This document shows positions 51,972-62,289 of a stretch of DNA of 64,000 nucleotides, piece by piece (positions within the stretch are counted from its first letter, which is position 1; every line of letters starts with the position of its first letter). Location: contig OW203734.1 in NCBI GenBank assembly GCA_934045075.1, forward strand, positions 8,033,516-8,097,515, read 5' to 3'. This DNA comes from Yponomeuta sedellus. Lineage: Eukaryota; Arthropoda; Insecta; Lepidoptera; Yponomeutidae. The notes under the pieces are model-generated. The model did no database searches and was not told where the DNA came from. It was given only the letters and a program-made list of their open reading frames with translations. The translations under genes were made by a program, and so were the position numbers.

Positions 51972-52515
51972 ACACTATCAAGTAGGGACAATATTTTAAT
52001 GTAGATAATCACATAAACCAGGATTTTTCTGAGATTATTACTAATTAAGTTGGTAGGTATAATGACCATCACATAAGTTGAATAAGATGTAACGTTTTAC
52101 TTGACGTAACATCTTATTCAACTTATTTGCATTTTGACGTAAGAGAATTTTTGTTATCATTCGATAATTTGACTAAACTGAGTGCCTAGTGCGAGTTTGA
52201 CAGATGCAATCGAATAACTTTACTACCGCTTTAATCGAGCATTGAGTAGTGAGTATGAGTAAGTTAACCGTTCGAACTGGCAAAACGCTGTCACAGTACA
52301 ACTCGCACTCGCGTTTATTCGTGTTTTGGCTGGTAAACGTGTTCACTTCTCAACGTAAACCATTACAACTCGCACTCAGCAATTTTAATTTCCATACTTT
52401 TCGCTAGGTGGCGCTTCCTCGATGCCATAGAAATATGAGTTTACGTTAACGCGATCGAGTAGTTAAAAAACTCGCACTAAGCACTCTGAAGTCCGAGGCC
52501 CGAGATTAGATACCA
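51972..52515 (+). repeat. Segment flanking an RTE stub, right copy (filled by MITE)
   Basis: The same sequence as 51490-51664, with two differences: it keeps a hairpin (AAGTTGAATAAGATG...CATCTTATTCAACTT, 52076-52127) and is interrupted by the MITE at 52181-52485. Confidence 0.85.
52181..52485. mobile_element. 305-bp MITE, CTG target duplication
   Basis: Ends are AGTGCCTAGTGCGAGTTT and, reversed, AGTGCTTAGTGCGAGTTT. CTG flanks both sides (52178-52180, 52486-52488). The internal sequence repeats ACAACTCGCACTC twice. The 3-bp CTG duplication suggests a PIF/Harbinger-type origin, but the ends differ from those of the 28.6-kb element. The paralogous left copy supplies the empty site. Confidence 0.88.
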
Positions 52516-52649
52516 CACACAACATTAATGACTAGGAATAGGAATTTCTCGGCTATTTTATTTACTTAAGAGTATCGTTCTGTCGCAATTTTTAATAGGA
52601 ATTTCTTTAAGTTATTTGTCGGATATTTTATTTACTTATGAGCATTCTT

Positions 52650-53170
52650 ACACTATTTTTATTTTTAATGCACTAACCCGTGCTAAGGAACAAATTTAAA
52701 AACCTATTTAGAGGCTAAAAATTTCACCCATGCCGGGATTCGAACCCGCAACCTCTGGCTATCCGTACCAGCGCTCTACAAATTGAGCCAATGGGCGACT
52801 CACGGCATCAGTGAAATTTCGAACCTCTTTACAATATTCTCTGTATTACGTACAGGCAGCGACATCTGACTTAAGCAAATTGCATTACTTAGAGCCCCGA
52901 CTACCTACTTTGCAGTTAGGTTTTAACATCGGAACGATATCACTGTACCCACATGATTACACTATTTTTATTTTTAATGCACTAACCCGTGCTAAGGAAC
53001 TAATTTAAAAACCTATTTAGAGGCTAAAAATTTCACCCATGCCGGGATTCGAACCCGCAACCTCTGGCTATCCGTACCAGCGCTCTACCAATTGAGCCAA
53101 TGGGCGACTCACGGCATCAGTGAAATTTCGAACCTCTTTACAATATTCTCTGTATTACGTAGAGGCAGCA
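52650..53170 (-). repeat. Family A SINE tandem dimer (A14)
   Basis: Two reverse SINEs repeat with a 309-bp period (ACTATTTTTATTTTTAATGC at 52652 and 52961). Each unit contains tail module, core and leader, the arrangement also seen at 47.8-48.2 kb. Confidence 0.9.
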
Positions 53171-53239
53171 TTCTGTCGCAATTTTTTCAATCGAAACGGA
53201 ACCGAATAGTACCGAATGTCTTGATTCCAAACTAGATAC

Positions 53240-53398
53240 TCTGTACCTACTACGGTAACCAAGGAAGAGCATCACAAATGTGGAAATGCACTCAGACTGA
53301 GCCCATTTTGTACAAATGTACGGCGGCCCCCCGTGGGAATCGAACCCCTCCAGCATGGTAACCAGTCTTGATACCGCTAGACCAACGAGGTAGTCTTA
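53240..53398 (-). repeat. tRNA-SINE (F-related subtype)
   Basis: In reverse: CCTCGTTGGTCTAGCGGTAT (A-box region), GGGGTTCGATTCCCACGG (B box), then the GGCCGCCGTACATTTGTAC body. No functional acceptor stem. Confidence 0.65.
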
Positions 53399-53684
53399 AC
53401 TTATGTTTTGTATTTAGTAAAATTCTCAATTTGGAAAAGGAATATTTTTATTCAACAAACCCTATAAAATATGAAATAAATAAATGTAACCTATTACCTA
53501 TTCTTAGTTTATATTACCTGTAAATATAGGCCTTGTCATATTCACTAAACAACCTGCAAATGTCACAAGACCCATATCAAGAAAGAGGGCGTACGCACGA
53601 AACCTCTACAAAAGGTAAGCAAAACATTTCTCTAACGACTCATGAAAAATCTATAAAGAAATTCCTAGAGAACGCCAACGAACG

Positions 53685-54028
53685 ATTGGTCCAGCGTAGA
53701 GTCGCAGTCGCGTCCACGTGACCGGAGGGCGTTGACCTAGCATTGTCACTTTGTCACCGCAATGTCATTGGGTGGCGGCGACGCCCGCCATTGGTCCATT
53801 TTGTCGCGGGCGGCCCGGTGACATCGCCTATTGGTCGCTTGTGTCACACGGTGGGCGGGGCCTGTGACATTCGAATTTGGAACGCGGAAAAGTGTCGTCA
53901 AGTCGGGAAATGAGTTTGTCGTCGTGTGGGCGGGGCTTAGCGCGTTTCAAATTTGAAATCAGTGCGATCTATAAAGCAGAGATAGCGCATATTGTTTTTG
54001 TTTGGTTTTTCTTACATCTGAAGTAAGT
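53685..54028 (+). promoter_or_regulatory. Candidate RNA polymerase II promoter with 5' splice donor
   Basis: A CpG-rich block in AT-rich DNA contains four ATTGG (reverse CCAAT) boxes at 53685, 53767, 53790 and 53830, and a CACGTG E-box at 53715. Two GGGCGGGGC GC boxes lie near 53853 and 53928. A TTTCAAATTTGAAA palindrome lies at 53946, and TATAAAG at 53970. Transcription would start near 54000, and a GTAAGT donor follows at 54023. The exact spacing makes this the best host-gene signal in the window, probably the start of a gene whose coding exons lie beyond the right edge. No acceptor or coding exon could be tied to it. Confidence 0.5.
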
Positions 54029-54530
54029 CCTAGAACTAGGTATTTGGAAGGTCGTCAGTTCTATGAAAGTAGGTACATCGTCTGTGGATTTATGTTCTCA
54101 TTAAAATCCTTGCATAATTTCCTGAAAAAGCTTTTTAGGTCAAGCTGACCGGGTACTTTTTCTCACGAAGACGACCCGACGGCGAGCGAGGGGGTGTCCC
54201 CAGTCCGGCGGGGGTGCGGGGCGAGGGTCACAGTATTGATCGAGACACCCCTCCCCCGCGCCGCGCGTCCCCCGCCCCCGCCCCTGCGTTGAGACGGAAA
54301 AATTTAGATGAAGGTAGAGTTTTCTCCAAAGGTATGCTTTTATTTTGTAAAGCTACCAGCCGCTTTTATGTACAGTACTGTACAGAGAAAGGCGGTATGA
54401 AAGGCTGGAACAAGTTATAGCTTCCGATAAATAAGTTGAGCGAATGATTCTCATTGACGTAGGTAGGTATCTACTGATACCTATTCCTGTACGCGGCATG
54501 GGACTTAACTTATGTCAAATTGAGAACTAA
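54029..54530. other. GC-rich non-coding stretch after the candidate promoter
   Basis: 54165-54290 is very C+G rich (GGCGGGGGTGCGGGGCGAGG, CCCCCGCGCCGCGCGTCCCC). The 68-aa frame over it is low-complexity and unsupported; a regulatory or 5'-untranslated region is possible. Confidence 0.35.
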
Positions 54531-54539
54531 TTTTGATAT

Positions 54540-54679
54540 GATATCCCCTTGTATGTCCCCACTGGTGGTACACGGATCTCTTCCTGCATCGCAGGAAGGT
54601 TAGGCCATACTCCACCACGGGGGCCAAGTCCGGGTTGGTGGAGGATTGTAAGACAGTGGCGGGCCTTACTGTCGGAACT
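54540..54679 (+). repeat. Family B repeat, 5' third
   Basis: From ATATCCCCTTGTATGTCCCC to GGGCCTTACTGTCGG; cut off next to the A15 SINE. Confidence 0.75.
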
Positions 54680-54975
54680 ATTTAGTTGATCATATTCTTT
54701 TTTAATGCACTTACACTTATGAAACCTAAACTAACTGCAATGTAGGTACCTACTCGGGGCTGCGAGTGATGCAAATTACTTCAGCCAGATGTCGCTGCCT
54801 GTACGTATTACAGTAACTAGTGTAAAGAGGTTCGGAATTTCACTGATATCTACCGGTGAGTCGCCCATTAGCTCAGTTGGAACAGCGCTGGCACGGATAG
54901 CCAGAGGTTGCGGGTTCAAATCCCGGCATGGGTGGAATTTTTAGCCTCTAAATAGGTTTTTATGATTTAGTTGAT
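54680..54975 (+). mobile_element. Family A tRNA-SINE, full-length copy with 11-bp target duplication (A15)
   Basis: ATTTAGTTGAT flanks the element (54680-54690 and 54965-54975). The element (54691-54964) has a leader, a tRNA-like part with A box TTAGCTCAGTTGGAACAGCG and B box GGGTTCAAATCCC, and it ends CTAAATAGGTTTTTATG. It lacks the long AT-rich tail module, so TTTTT, a polymerase III stop, marks the real SINE end. Confidence 0.88.
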
Positions 54976-55002
54976 GTAATTTTATTTTTATATACTAGTT
55001 TT

Positions 55003-55255
55003 ACTGAACAGGTGTAGGGGAGCGGGAGAACACCGGGCTCTCGATCAGGAGGTCTTGGGTTCGAATCCCGGCATGCACCAATGACTTTGTAGGTATTGTA
55101 AATTATGTCTACATTTATAAAGTTACAGTGGTAATACTCTCGCTACAAGTGAAGAAAAAACCTCGTGAGGATACCTAGGTGTCTGAGGCTTGAAATTAGT
55201 TACTAGGTATTCAAGTAACTTGAACCTCAGCGCTTGAAATTACTATCCTACTTTC
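55003..55255 (+). repeat. Family C tRNA-SINE, head and body
   Basis: A-box region GGGGAGCGGGAGAACACCGG, B box GGGTTCGAATCCC, ATGCACCAATGACTTTG, AACCTCGTGAGGATACC. The tail continues at 55379 after a LINE insertion. Confidence 0.75.
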
Positions 55256-55378
55256 GTATTTTCTTCAGCCTGAAAGAAATTGCTTTCAGCAATAAGGCCG
55301 CCAATTGTACTTTGTATCTTTACAAATGGTTTATAACATGTGCTCTTACAATAAAGAACATTCTTAACTTATCTTACA
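55256..55378 (+). repeat. LINE 3' end inserted into a family C SINE
   Basis: CTGAAAGAAATTGCTTTCAG then AATAAGGCCGCCAATTGTAC and TACAATAAAGAACATTCTTA with a short tail: the 3' end of the 3.5-kb LINE family. Confidence 0.8.
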
Positions 55379-55470
55379 AATATGCGGTGGACACGCGTGG
55401 TAATTAAGCCCATATTCTCTCTTTCTGAGAGAAGGCCAGTGCCCTGCAGTAGGATGATTTATGTAAGCTA
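55379..55470 (+). repeat. Family C SINE, tail after the LINE insertion
   Basis: CACGCGTGGTAATTAAGCCC, TCTCTCTTTCTGAGAGAAGG, GCCCTGCAGTAGGATG. Confidence 0.7.
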
Positions 55471-55495
55471 CGTAAAAAAAGTTTTAGCGGGTATA

Positions 55496-55675
55496 CCTAA
55501 CGGCCTACCATGCCAGAGGTCCCGGGTTTGAACCCGAGCTAGGGACAAAAAAAAAACCAGGTCTTGGATGTTTACATGTTTGTGATGTCGTTGTTTCTGG
55601 TTCCCACGACACAGGGTATCCTAGCGTGGGGCCAGAAGCAATGTATTCGCCTGTATGTAAATGTTAATGTTAAAT
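55496..55675 (+). repeat. Family F tRNA-SINE
   Basis: B box GGGTTTGAACCCG, then CAGGTCTTGGATGTTTACAT and GGGGCCAGAAGCAATG as at 38104. Confidence 0.7.
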
Positions 55676-56260
55676 TTAATTCAATATAAAATGCTCTTAC
55701 GCGCCCTTTACAGACTCACCCTGACTGCGTGAATATTCTTATTTTTATTTTTACTTGAATTGAGTATTCTTTGAATTTGTGCCTACAAAAGACCTCAGTC
55801 TGAGTGTATGTTTATCAGAGCACAATTTATCAGAACCATACCAGCCGCCTATATCTCCGCCTACTGCCACTTGGTACTAATAAAGACACACCACAAAAAG
55901 GAAACAAAACAGCCCCGCACAGTAGCCATCATCCACGGGCGGAAATTTCTAATTTCACAATCGCAGTTCCACGTAAGGCGGGGAACAGAGGCTGCCAGTT
56001 TACGGCCAATATTAATTTAACAGCGAAATGGCCACCGATAGCGCGATAAATCCATCGGCGCTCATAGTCGGTGCGCCATCAGCTCGGGTAATGACAAAAG
56101 TTTTATACTGACGGACGGAAAGGCTTGCGCGTGTAAGGGGGCCGGCTGATGTGCGCGTGGCGGGGCCGGGAATTCTCGAGGATTCCCGGCCAGGGAAATT
56201 TATGCGGAAATTTTGTGTTGAGATTCAAGTCAGCCTAGATACCTACCGCCAATTGTATAC
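55676..56260. other. Unlabelled stretch with a GC-rich hairpin
   Basis: GGCCGGGAAT/ATTCCCGGCC with an 8-nt loop at 56163-56190. The 70- and 81-aa frames near 55.8 kb have no motif. Confidence 0.4.
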
Positions 56261-56261
56261 T

Positions 56262-56398
56262 ACGGGTCAGTTTCTGAATTGAGAATTTCGCTAAGTAAAC
56301 ACTTCACTGTAGTGCTGTCTCTTCCGAATTTGTCAGAAAAGAGAGTGACAGTACGTTACTTAAGTATTTATTTCTCAATCCAGAAACCGGCCCTATGT
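56262..56398. mobile_element. Short MITE, probable TA target site (family G)
   Basis: Ends GGGTCAGTTTCTGAATTGAG and, reversed, GGGCCGGTTTCTGGATTGAG, with TA next to each. A relative at 62290-62870 shares ends and core (TGTAGTGCTGTCTCTTC). Confidence 0.65.
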
Positions 56399-56404
56399 AA
56401 CTTA

Positions 56405-56690
56405 GATATAGTTTGTCCTGTGGTTTCCGCACTTAGCCTCATAGTTGGGCCGTTGTACGTAGCAGGGCTGTGAGATCACTCCAGCCATCCAATTTCTTTC
56501 CAGAATGCCAGCAGTGCACAAATGTTACTGCTGGCCTCCCGAAGGGATTCCAGCTTTCCCATGGTGGCTGTCCGTTGCACTTCCACGCCTTCACACTGCA
56601 TGGTCACGTGGGCGGGTGTTTCATCTTCCTTGAGGCATCCTCGGCACAACGGGCTGTCAGTCAGTCCCATGGCGTGGAAGTGTTTATAAC
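56405..56690 (-). pseudogene. RNase-H type LINE, C-terminal stub and 3' UTR
   Basis: The minus strand at 56476-56670 reads MGLTDSPLCRGCLKEDETPA then HVTMQCEGVEVQR and LLAFWKEIGWLE. This is the CCHC-like knuckle and terminal helix found after the RNase H domain of several LINE clades (for example I, R1 or LOA-like). A stop follows the terminal E at about 56476, and the UTR carries GGCCCAACTATGAGGCTAAG, also seen at 0.7 and 21.1 kb. RNase H and reverse transcriptase domains are absent, so this is a 5'-truncated copy of about 65 codons. The frame is open across the remaining part. I cannot set the clade from this piece. Confidence 0.7.
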
Positions 56691-57111
56691 TTAGATATTA
56701 AATTTTTTCATGTAAGTACTCTCAAAATATATGGTGTGCAATAACGAGTATAAATCTTATATAATGTAGTCTATCCATGCCGGTATTTCCCACCTATAGT
56801 CATCATCAGATCGTCTTGGGAATGTCTTGCCCAGCAACAAGACAGCTTATTATAACAAAATAGTTAACTTTCTCAAAGTTTAAAGAATAATTACTAGCAT
56901 TATTCCGGATTCGTTTACTTGGTTTGTCTAGAAGTAAACTCAGTGTGTACCTACTGCTCACGAAAGTTTTAGTTGAAAAATAATATTGATGGTTCTGGTC
57001 GAGTTATCGCTTTCCGAACTTTGTATTGATGAACAAGATTTTGTAGATCACAGAAACATTTCTACCTTTTTGTTCAGACATCATCCATTATTTTATCTAT
57101 CTATCTATCTA

Positions 57112-57390
57112 TGCAGCCCATGAATGAAGCCCACTGCTGGGTATAGGCCTCTTCCATTTCACGCCAACTCTCCCGGTCCCTAGCCAATCTCGACCACTTA
57201 CCCCCGGCCGCTTTTTTAATGTCATCTCTCCAACGGGCAAGTGGTCTACCCACTGAACGACGACCGGTTCTTGGTCACCACTCTGTGACTGCCCTTGTCC
57301 ACCTTCCGTCATCCCGTCTTATCAGGTGTCCCGCCCATCTCCACTTCAACTTTGTGATCCGTGTGCCCACATCTTCGATTATTTTATTAA
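57112..57390 (-). pseudogene. RTE-type LINE, 3'-terminal coding stub
   Basis: The minus strand reads EDVGTRITKLKWRWAGHLIR, then TRAVTEW, an in-frame stop where the relatives have WW, then RTGRRSVGRPLARWRDDI and RLARDRESWREMEEAYTQQW. The ATCT tetramer tail (57097-57112) is intact. About 88 codons remain. It is more distant from the stubs at 11.5 and 51.7 kb than they are from each other, so it marks a separate RTE subfamily. Confidence 0.8.
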
Positions 57391-57399
57391 ATATTTATA

Positions 57400-60250
57400 A
57401 TTTTGTCTAAAATGGCAAACACAATCATTATCGTACAGAATCTAGTTAAGTAAAAATACCATATTTTACTGTCGAACCCTCTACCGCCGTCAAATTTTGA
57501 CCGATGACCTTCTTCACAAGAATATATTATTATAGAGAAGAGCGGATGATCGTGCTCTTCCACTATAAGGAGAATTTTCCCGCCAGGCAGATCGTATGCC
57601 TGTCTATCTATGCCTGGGGACGGCCGGTCCGACAGACGTTAAATTTAAAGTATGCCATGAAAAACACTTTGATTGCGCGATGCAGAAATGTTGACGTTTG
57701 TATTGTGAGTCGCGCAGAGTTGACATATGTGCTTATAACAAACATTTCAACAACGATCTTGTAAAAACGGAAAAAAACCTGCCGCAGGGAATTCGTTCCG
57801 CCGAAATCCGTTCCCGCCCGTTCCGAGCGCACCGTTTGAGGCGGCCCTAACACCGCTGCCAGCATTCTCGCCCCTAACGACAACTACTGAATTATTCGCG
57901 CACATAAAATAACAACAATTAAACTTTTACGTCGCGTCATCACACTGGGAGCTAATTAACTCGAGTCGCGTCGTAAAGGCGGTCAATAAAGCCGATTGGT
58001 TCGCGTCTAGGCCGGCCTCTCTTGCGGCTTACAGTAGCTTCGGCGCGAGAATTCCCTCATTAGGATGATTTTTAGAAAAGATCATCAAGTTGTTAGGTTT
58101 TTTTTTGCTGCCTTTTTTGAGCTGCTAATACGGCCCAAAGGCAACGGCTGTCATAGTAGATAGACAGTCAATAGATAGGAAGTATATTTTGTACGTTGAA
58201 ATAAATTATTGATTTCTGATTTAATTGTGATTTGACAGGTTTGTTAAAAAATATCTATGACAGGAAATGATTATTAAAGGTAGTCAATTGTAGGTAGGTA
58301 CCTACTATATTTTTACATAATTTCAATTACTGTAATTTATAAATAATATTTTATCTATATCTCTATATGAGTATAGGATTTTAACTCTTGACTTCAACTT
58401 TATCTGTTATAGCACGATTAATGCAGAACTATCGTCTAAGTAAGATTGGAGTACCTACGTTGCCTTTATACCATAGAATACATTCAGAACTTTAGAAAAG
58501 AAACAAAAGCAAACATTTTGTTTTCAGTGTGTTTCGGGGTCACAAAAATAAAGTTGCAATTATGATAAAAAAAAACTTTTAAGTCTAATAGTTTTCTTAT
58601 ACGGTGTAGATGCATAAAAACCGATAAAAAACGACTCATAATACAAATAGGTGTTAAGAACAATTTTCATGCAATACAATTTAATAATACGGTTTTTATT
58701 TCATAACATTTTGGAACGTCCTCCTAAAGACGTAGTTTTGAAATTATTAACATCACTATATTTAACAACGATCTCGTAATCTAACAATCATATAGACACA
58801 GCGTTTTTCAGTTATTTGTGAACATACACATGATTAAAAAAACTTTTTAAAAAGTGAACAACCCCGTGCATGTGGCCTGGAGATACAGATGTCACTCACA
58901 CATTGCCACAGTAACAATGCGTTATTAACAATATCGGCAGATGTGCCCTATGACCACCTGAGCGGAACCGCGTGTGCCCCCGATCGATGGTTGTAAATCA
59001 TAAAATAAATAGACGTAATGATGAGTTGTAACCCCTAAGACTGGCCGAACAAAAAACTATAATAAAAAACCGTTCGAAATACGAAGACGTTCAAAAAGAG
59101 TTCATATTGCTGAAAATAACATTGGAATGCCATATAAAAAAAATTAAAAACTGTACAGTGTAGTTGGACACTTTTTTCTTTTTAATTGAAGTTTTTATAC
59201 GGCCAGTCGATCGCAAAACAATAAAATGAGCAATCAGTGAAATGCTATAGGTACCTACTGAGAATTTTTTATTATTTTGAAATAAATTAATTTATTGGTA
59301 TGGTAAGCGGAAACAATAAATATAATCACGACAAAATGCCTGTAGCCATGAAATAAAATTAGGTACCTGATTTAATTTCATAAAGGAGCTTCCTTACGTA
59401 CGTACGTACAGTCGACAGCATATCCACCTTTAAACTTTAGTTGCAAACACGCCCCCATCGCAAGGAGTGGCATGAATGTAAAGGACGATGCGCTGTCAAC
59501 CTACCTACGGAAGTCCCTCTAGTTTCCATTTGTCTCTGCGTATTAAAATTCGAAATTCGAACATACGGTGATATGAATGATGATCGCGCATCCCTTCGTG
59601 ACAAAAGAACCCGTTAGACGCATTAAATATAGACCGACAATACCTACTATTCAATGTCTATTTTTCTTTTTTGCCGCTGACAACACTAAAAATTTCAAAT
59701 GTCACGCCTCGTTCAATGCGGGAGCGCGGGAAATAAACGAGATCGTCTTTTTTTCATCTGTTTGAATTTGAAATTTCGAACGCGTTTTGTGTGTTCCGTT
59801 ATATCCTCTTTATTACTAAAGGATGCGTTCTTTGTGCGGCTTTTTTGTTTTGTCATCGAAGAACACCGGACATAATCGAATTTTGACAAACAATATGGGA
59901 TGAAATTGGTTCCTTTATTGACGTTCCTTTTATGGAGGCGGTTAAATTATATCGTTTGGGTCTTCACGATGTTGATTGGTTTGGCAGACGCATTAGAACT
60001 TTACTCCTACCTCCCTGAGTGCGTCAATAATGTGTCAGTGAATTGCGTGTAACTCGGTGAGATTGAAAACTATTTATTAGTAGAGAACAGTACCTACCTG
60101 ATTACAGTGGACAATTTATCAACTTTTACATTTCGGTTGATTACCTTTAACGTCTGAGTACAGTTTACACGTACGTGTAATTGAAGATTGATAGGGATTG
60201 AGGTGTGCATAGATGAATGAGTGATGAGTAGTCCAGTCCATACAAAGGTT
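57400..60250. other. Unlabelled non-coding DNA
   Basis: No supported gene. 57770-58060 is GC-richer than its surroundings. 58105-58165 matches the small repeat at 20225. The frames of 60-91 aa show no family motif. Confidence 0.4.
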
Positions 60251-60254
60251 GTCC

Positions 60255-60345
60255 GAAAGGGATCAGTTTCGGTAATAAGGCCGCTGTCTGTACCCTTTAG
60301 TTAAGTTAATTTCTTGTTTAGGTACAATAATGTGTTCCCTGGATT
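60255..60345 (+). repeat. LINE 3' tail stub, diverged
   Basis: GGTAATAAGGCCGCTGTCTG then TAGGTACAATAATGTGTTCC, a diverged copy of the 3.5-kb LINE end. Confidence 0.45.
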
Positions 60346-61520
60346 TTTTTATAACTAGATACCCAAACAAGGGTGCGATCACGTAAGTGCTCCACTGTAT
60401 AGAGTAGTGTGATTTAGCCTACTCCCGAACTGTCAGATACGTACATATTTTGACACTTTGAAATCGTCTAAATGCTTCACTCGATAGAGTGGGAAGTTAC
60501 GTAATACAAGGACTGGTCTATCTTGGAACCAAATCGTAACACAGGAGTCACCCACGTTTGTACAAACGCTCATGGCTAAGGAACGCATAATTATAGAGAA
60601 CATTTCCGAATGTAAAACGGAGTTCGTACGCTCAAGTCATGTCATAAATCACGGCGCAGTCATCTGCCGCCCGCGGCGCTGACGTCCGCGCGGGTCCCAC
60701 TGTGTAGACCTCTTTGGCCTTACCGGCTTGGGTAAAATGATCCAAGGAGATTGGTTAGGTATATCGTAATTTTAATGTAACCTCTTTGCTCTGTAAACTT
60801 ACAACAAAGATACTGGCCGAATATTATCCAAGCATTTTTAATAGCTCTTTTTCTAATACATAAATGAGGTTGAGATATTCCAAATTCAATTGTTTGCCAC
60901 TATGTGTCTTGCAGTTGAAAATTAAGTTTTATCGTTTTGTAGTTAGGTTCAGAGTTGAATAATTCGATTTTGGTGATGGCCTCCACACCAGCCTTGGTTC
61001 GGAACAATGGCTGCAAACGAAGAGGTTGTGACCTTTTTTTCTGATTTTAAAACGATAAACGCGCTGTTGTTCGTCGCTTCTGCTTCCAAAGTGCTTTATT
61101 CTTCAGTTATTATTGTGACTGCCAGCAGCAATTAGTCAATGTGGCAATACTAGCTATCGTTTAGGTTTGTGGCCTAGATTTTTTGGAGGAGATAAGTGAA
61201 ATAAATGTTTCTTTGTCGTATGATGTAAAGTTGACGCTAGTCAATGTGGTTTTTTTCTTTGCCTGTTGATCTTAATCTGCGAGATTTTGCAGCCCCAATG
61301 TTTTTCTACGGTATATGCGACTCATTGTCGAATGGGTTGCGGCAGATTGTACTTGTGACACCCTATGATTATAACCTTAGTATTTGGTTTTCTCCGTTAT
61401 ATGGTATCCGTTGTATGAGCTCTAGTTTGCAAAGCCGTGTCGTTAGCTACTCTATCTGTCCATAATATTTTCAGCATTCTTCGTTCATATATAACTATTA
61501 AACCATTATAGACTATTAGA
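60346..61520. other. Unlabelled non-coding DNA
   Basis: No gene or repeat recognised; 60650-60690 is a short GC-rich patch. Confidence 0.4.
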
Positions 61521-61524
61521 TGAC

Positions 61525-61750
61525 AGTGATGTCTGGAATTAAAGCCAGTACAATGCATGAGTTCTATGTTTTTAAATAATTCTGTAAACTCTGTTAATTA
61601 AGGACTTCGAAAAGACTAAGTTTGGAGTTTTTTTGTATTTTTTTCCAAAATGATCTAGATTTTGAAATGGACATCTAAGTAGTTTGAATCGTAACGTTCA
61701 TTGAGCCGCAGTTTATGCGCAACCTTGAATAAAACCTTTTCATTTCATTT
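61525..61750 (+). repeat. Family N retroelement 3' end
   Basis: GGAATTAAAGCCAGTACAATG to AATAAAACCTTTTCATTTCA; the third copy with 8672 and 23403. Confidence 0.7.
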
Positions 61751-61961
61751 CATTACAATATGGCAAAATAGTGAATATCCGCTAGCTATTACATTGTAGG
61801 TACTGTACTATATTATTATCTTGTTAAATATTACACATTACGTATAATATGCAATATACTTTAAATCATAAAAGTACCTACAATAAATATTATTCCGGTA
61901 ATCTATCATACATTCTTTGTCTCATTTATTCAAGCCTGACTCGTTTTTTAAAGTCAACATA

Positions 61962-62127
61962 AAAATATTGAAGCGCTAAATGTGTTGGCAAGCGCAAATC
62001 TCGAGAGCAGTTTACCGATTTCGCTAATTATTTTCTTAGAATATTCCTTGAAGTACGGCAATGGTTCTTACGAAAAAAAATAAAGAATCGACTGTTAGGC
62101 GGTACGAAGTTCGCTGGGTCAGCTAGT
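61962..62127 (+). mobile_element. Mini-Helitron-like element
   Basis: GCGCTAAATGTGTTGGCAAG ... CTGTTAGGCGGTACGAAGTTCGC, then GGGTCAGCTAG before a T. The 3' hairpin and CTAG end are intact; the 5' TC end is not clear. Confidence 0.65.
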
Positions 62128-62149
62128 ACAAAATATATAAAGGTGATAT

Positions 62150-62240
62150 AATTTGTGAACGCATGGCATGCGTGGTAATTAAGCCTATACTTTCTGAGAT
62201 AAGGCCTGTACCCTGTAGTAGGACATTTATAGGTTACATA
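62150..62240 (+). repeat. Family C SINE tail
   Basis: CATGCGTGGTAATTAAGCC ... AAGGCCTGTACCCTGTAGTA ... ACATTTATAGGTTACAT. Confidence 0.6.
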
Positions 62241-62289
62241 AAAATACATCTGGTATGCAAAATTTACTAAAGTTCAGAGTATACCGAAC

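Noticed and set aside
50885..53398. tRNA genes suggested by strong B boxes (for example GGGTTCGATCCCCGG near 51085 and GGGGTTCGATTCCC near 53340)
   Set aside because: Acceptor stems pair poorly, the anticodon loops are abnormal and each is joined to a SINE body present in other copies.
54214..54420. 68-aa frame downstream of the candidate promoter
   Set aside because: Its N-terminal half is low-complexity from a GC-rich tract; no start context or domain.
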